Shown here in pieces: positions 62,833 to 64,000 of a DNA stretch of 64,000 nucleotides (positions within the stretch are counted from its first letter, which is position 1; every line of letters begins with the position of its first letter). The DNA is from Geminicoccus harenae (lineage in GTDB: Bacteria > Pseudomonadota > Alphaproteobacteria > Geminicoccales > Geminicoccaceae), in assembly GCF_019800005.1 (NCBI RefSeq), contig NZ_JABGCL010000002.1, positions 222,379 to 286,378 of the forward strand, written 5' to 3'. The notes below the pieces were generated by a model. The model was not told the DNA's origin. It did no database searches and saw only the letters and a list, made by a program, of their open reading frames with translations. A program made the position numbers and the translations under genes.

Positions 62833-63876
62833 ATGGGCCAGGTTCTTCACGGCCGCGCCACCACGACAGAGGCAGTGCGTCGCGCGATCCAAGCTGGTGA
62901 AGCGAGCGTGAGGGCATTGGCCAGGCGCTACGGCATCAGCCCGACCACCGTGCAGAAGTGGTGCCTTGCGGACCTACACCATCGACGCCTCGATGGGCCT
63001 AAGGCATCGCGGTTCACTGTGCTGAGCACTGAGGACGAGGTGATCATCGCCGCGTTTCGGCGCTACACGCTCCTGCCGCTGGCCAACTGCCTCTACGCCC
63101 TGCAGCCGACCCTGCCGCACCTGACCCGCTCGTCCCTGCACCGCTGCTATGCAGCGTCATGGCATCGCCCGGCTGCCGGAGATCGATGGCCTCAGACCCC
63201 AGCGCTCCCGCTTCAAGGCCTATCCGATCGGCTTCTTCCATCGGGATATCGCCGAGGTGCATACCGAACAGGGCCGGCTCCATCTGTTCGTCGCCGTCGG
63301 CCGGACCTCAAAGTTCGCCTTCTCAGTTGTATAAGGCCACCCGACGAGCCGCTGCCGCCTTCTCTACGCCCTGGTCGCGGCCGTGCCGTACCGCATCCAC
63401 ACGGTGCTGACCGATAACGGCACCCAGTTCGTCGACCGTACGCCCATCAACGAGGCGGCTGAGGCCGCTGCGGAAGCCTATTGGGCCGCCAAGGGTGAGC
63501 CGCGGGTCTGGCTGGTCCACGCCTTCGACCATGCCTGCGAGCAGCCTTGCAGCGGCCTTGCCACTGCTCCCTCCGGGGGGACCGCTGCGCGATGGCATTG
63601 AACACCGTACCACCAAGCCCGCCCATCCCCTCCGCAGGCTCCTGCCTGCGGTCCTTGCCGGAGACGGATCGATGGCCTGCTGACCATCGATGAACGAACG
63701 GGCAGGTGGAACTGATGAACCAGACGCTGAAGGACGCTATCGTCCGTCGCTACCACTACGGCAGTCATGACGAACTCCGACACCACCTCCAACTCTTCCT
63801 CGACGCCTATAATCACGCCAGGCGCCTGAAGAGCCTGCGCGGCCTCACGCCATACGAGTTCATCTGTCACGCCTAG
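62833..63876 (+). pseudogene. Broken IS481-family transposase
   Basis: Frames from ATG 62833 give an IS481-type transposase: MGQVLHGRATTTEAVRRAIQ, helix-turn-helix VRALARRYGISPTTVQKW, FRRYTLLPLANCLYALQP, then after a frameshift FFHRDIAEVHTEQGRLH (first Asp), VLTDNGTQFVD (second Asp), and TNGQVELMNQTLKDA (Glu), ending RRLKSLRGLTPYEFICHA and a TAG at 63874-63876. The 63.54-63.69 stretch carries roughly 50- and 60-bp insertions that split HAFDHACE from GIEHRTTKPAHP and that from the Glu motif. It is inactive. Confidence 0.8.
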
Positions 63877-63889
63877 GTAGGGAACCCAT

Positions 63890-64000
63890 TCAGGTCCATG
63901 CTGAGGCGACGGCGACGAGTGCGAGGGCGGCCAGGTAGTTCCGGGCGAGGCGGTCGTAGCGGGTGGCGATGCGCCGCCAGTTCTTGAGCCGGCAAAACAG
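63890..64000 (-). CDS. C-terminal fragment of an IS5-family transposase (runs off the window)
   Basis: From the right edge the minus strand reads CFCRLKNWRRIATRYDRLARNYLAALALVAVASAWT (shortened), then TGA. This is the classic C-terminal motif of IS5 (IS427-like) transposases, different from the 62.2-kb relic. Whether the rest is intact cannot be seen. Confidence 0.75.
   Translation of the reverse strand: MFCRLKNWRRIATRYDRLARNYLAALALVAVASAWT

Overview
The window is high-GC, densely packed bacterial DNA that looks like an aerobic alphaproteobacterium, probably on the Rhodospirillales/Geminicoccales side. The evidence is a FrcA-type sugar ABC ATPase, a CtrA response regulator divergent from fliI with a CtrA box between them, a fused IorA-IorB indolepyruvate oxidoreductase, a glutaryl-CoA dehydrogenase and many 4-nt ATGA/GTGA overlaps. 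I see no rRNA, tRNA or CRISPR array. The genus is not claimed.

Layout. 0-2.2 kb: the end of a sugar ABC transporter (frcC/frcA) and rtcB. 2.2-16.6 kb: mixed housekeeping and accessory genes. These are an excalibur-domain protein, dusA, an NTF2-like protein, a GNAT acetyltransferase, a cyclase/TolB/TPR regulator bracketed by two short direct repeats, a GDSL esterase, a VapBC-type toxin-antitoxin pair, an AhpD-like protein beside decayed Rrf2 and DUF488 genes, a CBS protein, a DUF892 protein, AMP nucleosidase and Uup. 16.8-30 kb: a secreted gluconolactonase/PQQ-glucose-dehydrogenase fusion, a second cyclase/TPR paralogue, acyl-CoA metabolism, tatA, an aminotransferase-UDG-ferredoxin overlapping trio and a trans-sulfuration enzyme. 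30-37.9 kb: indolepyruvate oxidoreductase, an SDR, a HAD phosphatase, a PfkB kinase and a Hyi-type isomerase.

37.9-54.0 kb is a nearly complete cobalamin cluster: cobO, cobQ, cobD, cbiX, cobH, cobL, cobI, cbiG-cobJ fusion, cobM, cobK, cbiD, cobB, cobT, cobS. The genes sit in short blocks of alternating orientation, with decayed insertion sequences between cobM and cobK and after cobS. CbiX, CbiD and CbiG are present and CobG, CobF and CobN are absent here. That is the signature of early cobalt insertion even though most enzymes are usually labelled with aerobic names.

55-62.2 kb: UDP-glucuronate epimerase, a periplasmic cyclophilin, an MFS transporter, a 3-hydroxyacyl-CoA dehydrogenase, then ctrA and divergent fliI-fliJ. 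fliJ is followed at once by a nest of broken transposases (IS5, IS481, IS5) that runs off the end of the window. The strongest new observations are the CtrA box, the early-cobalt gene set with its CbiG-CobJ fusion and His-rich CbiX, the lactonase/dehydrogenase fusion, two genes that apparently start at CTG behind strong Shine-Dalgarno sequences, and an orphan intrinsic terminator that may end a small RNA.
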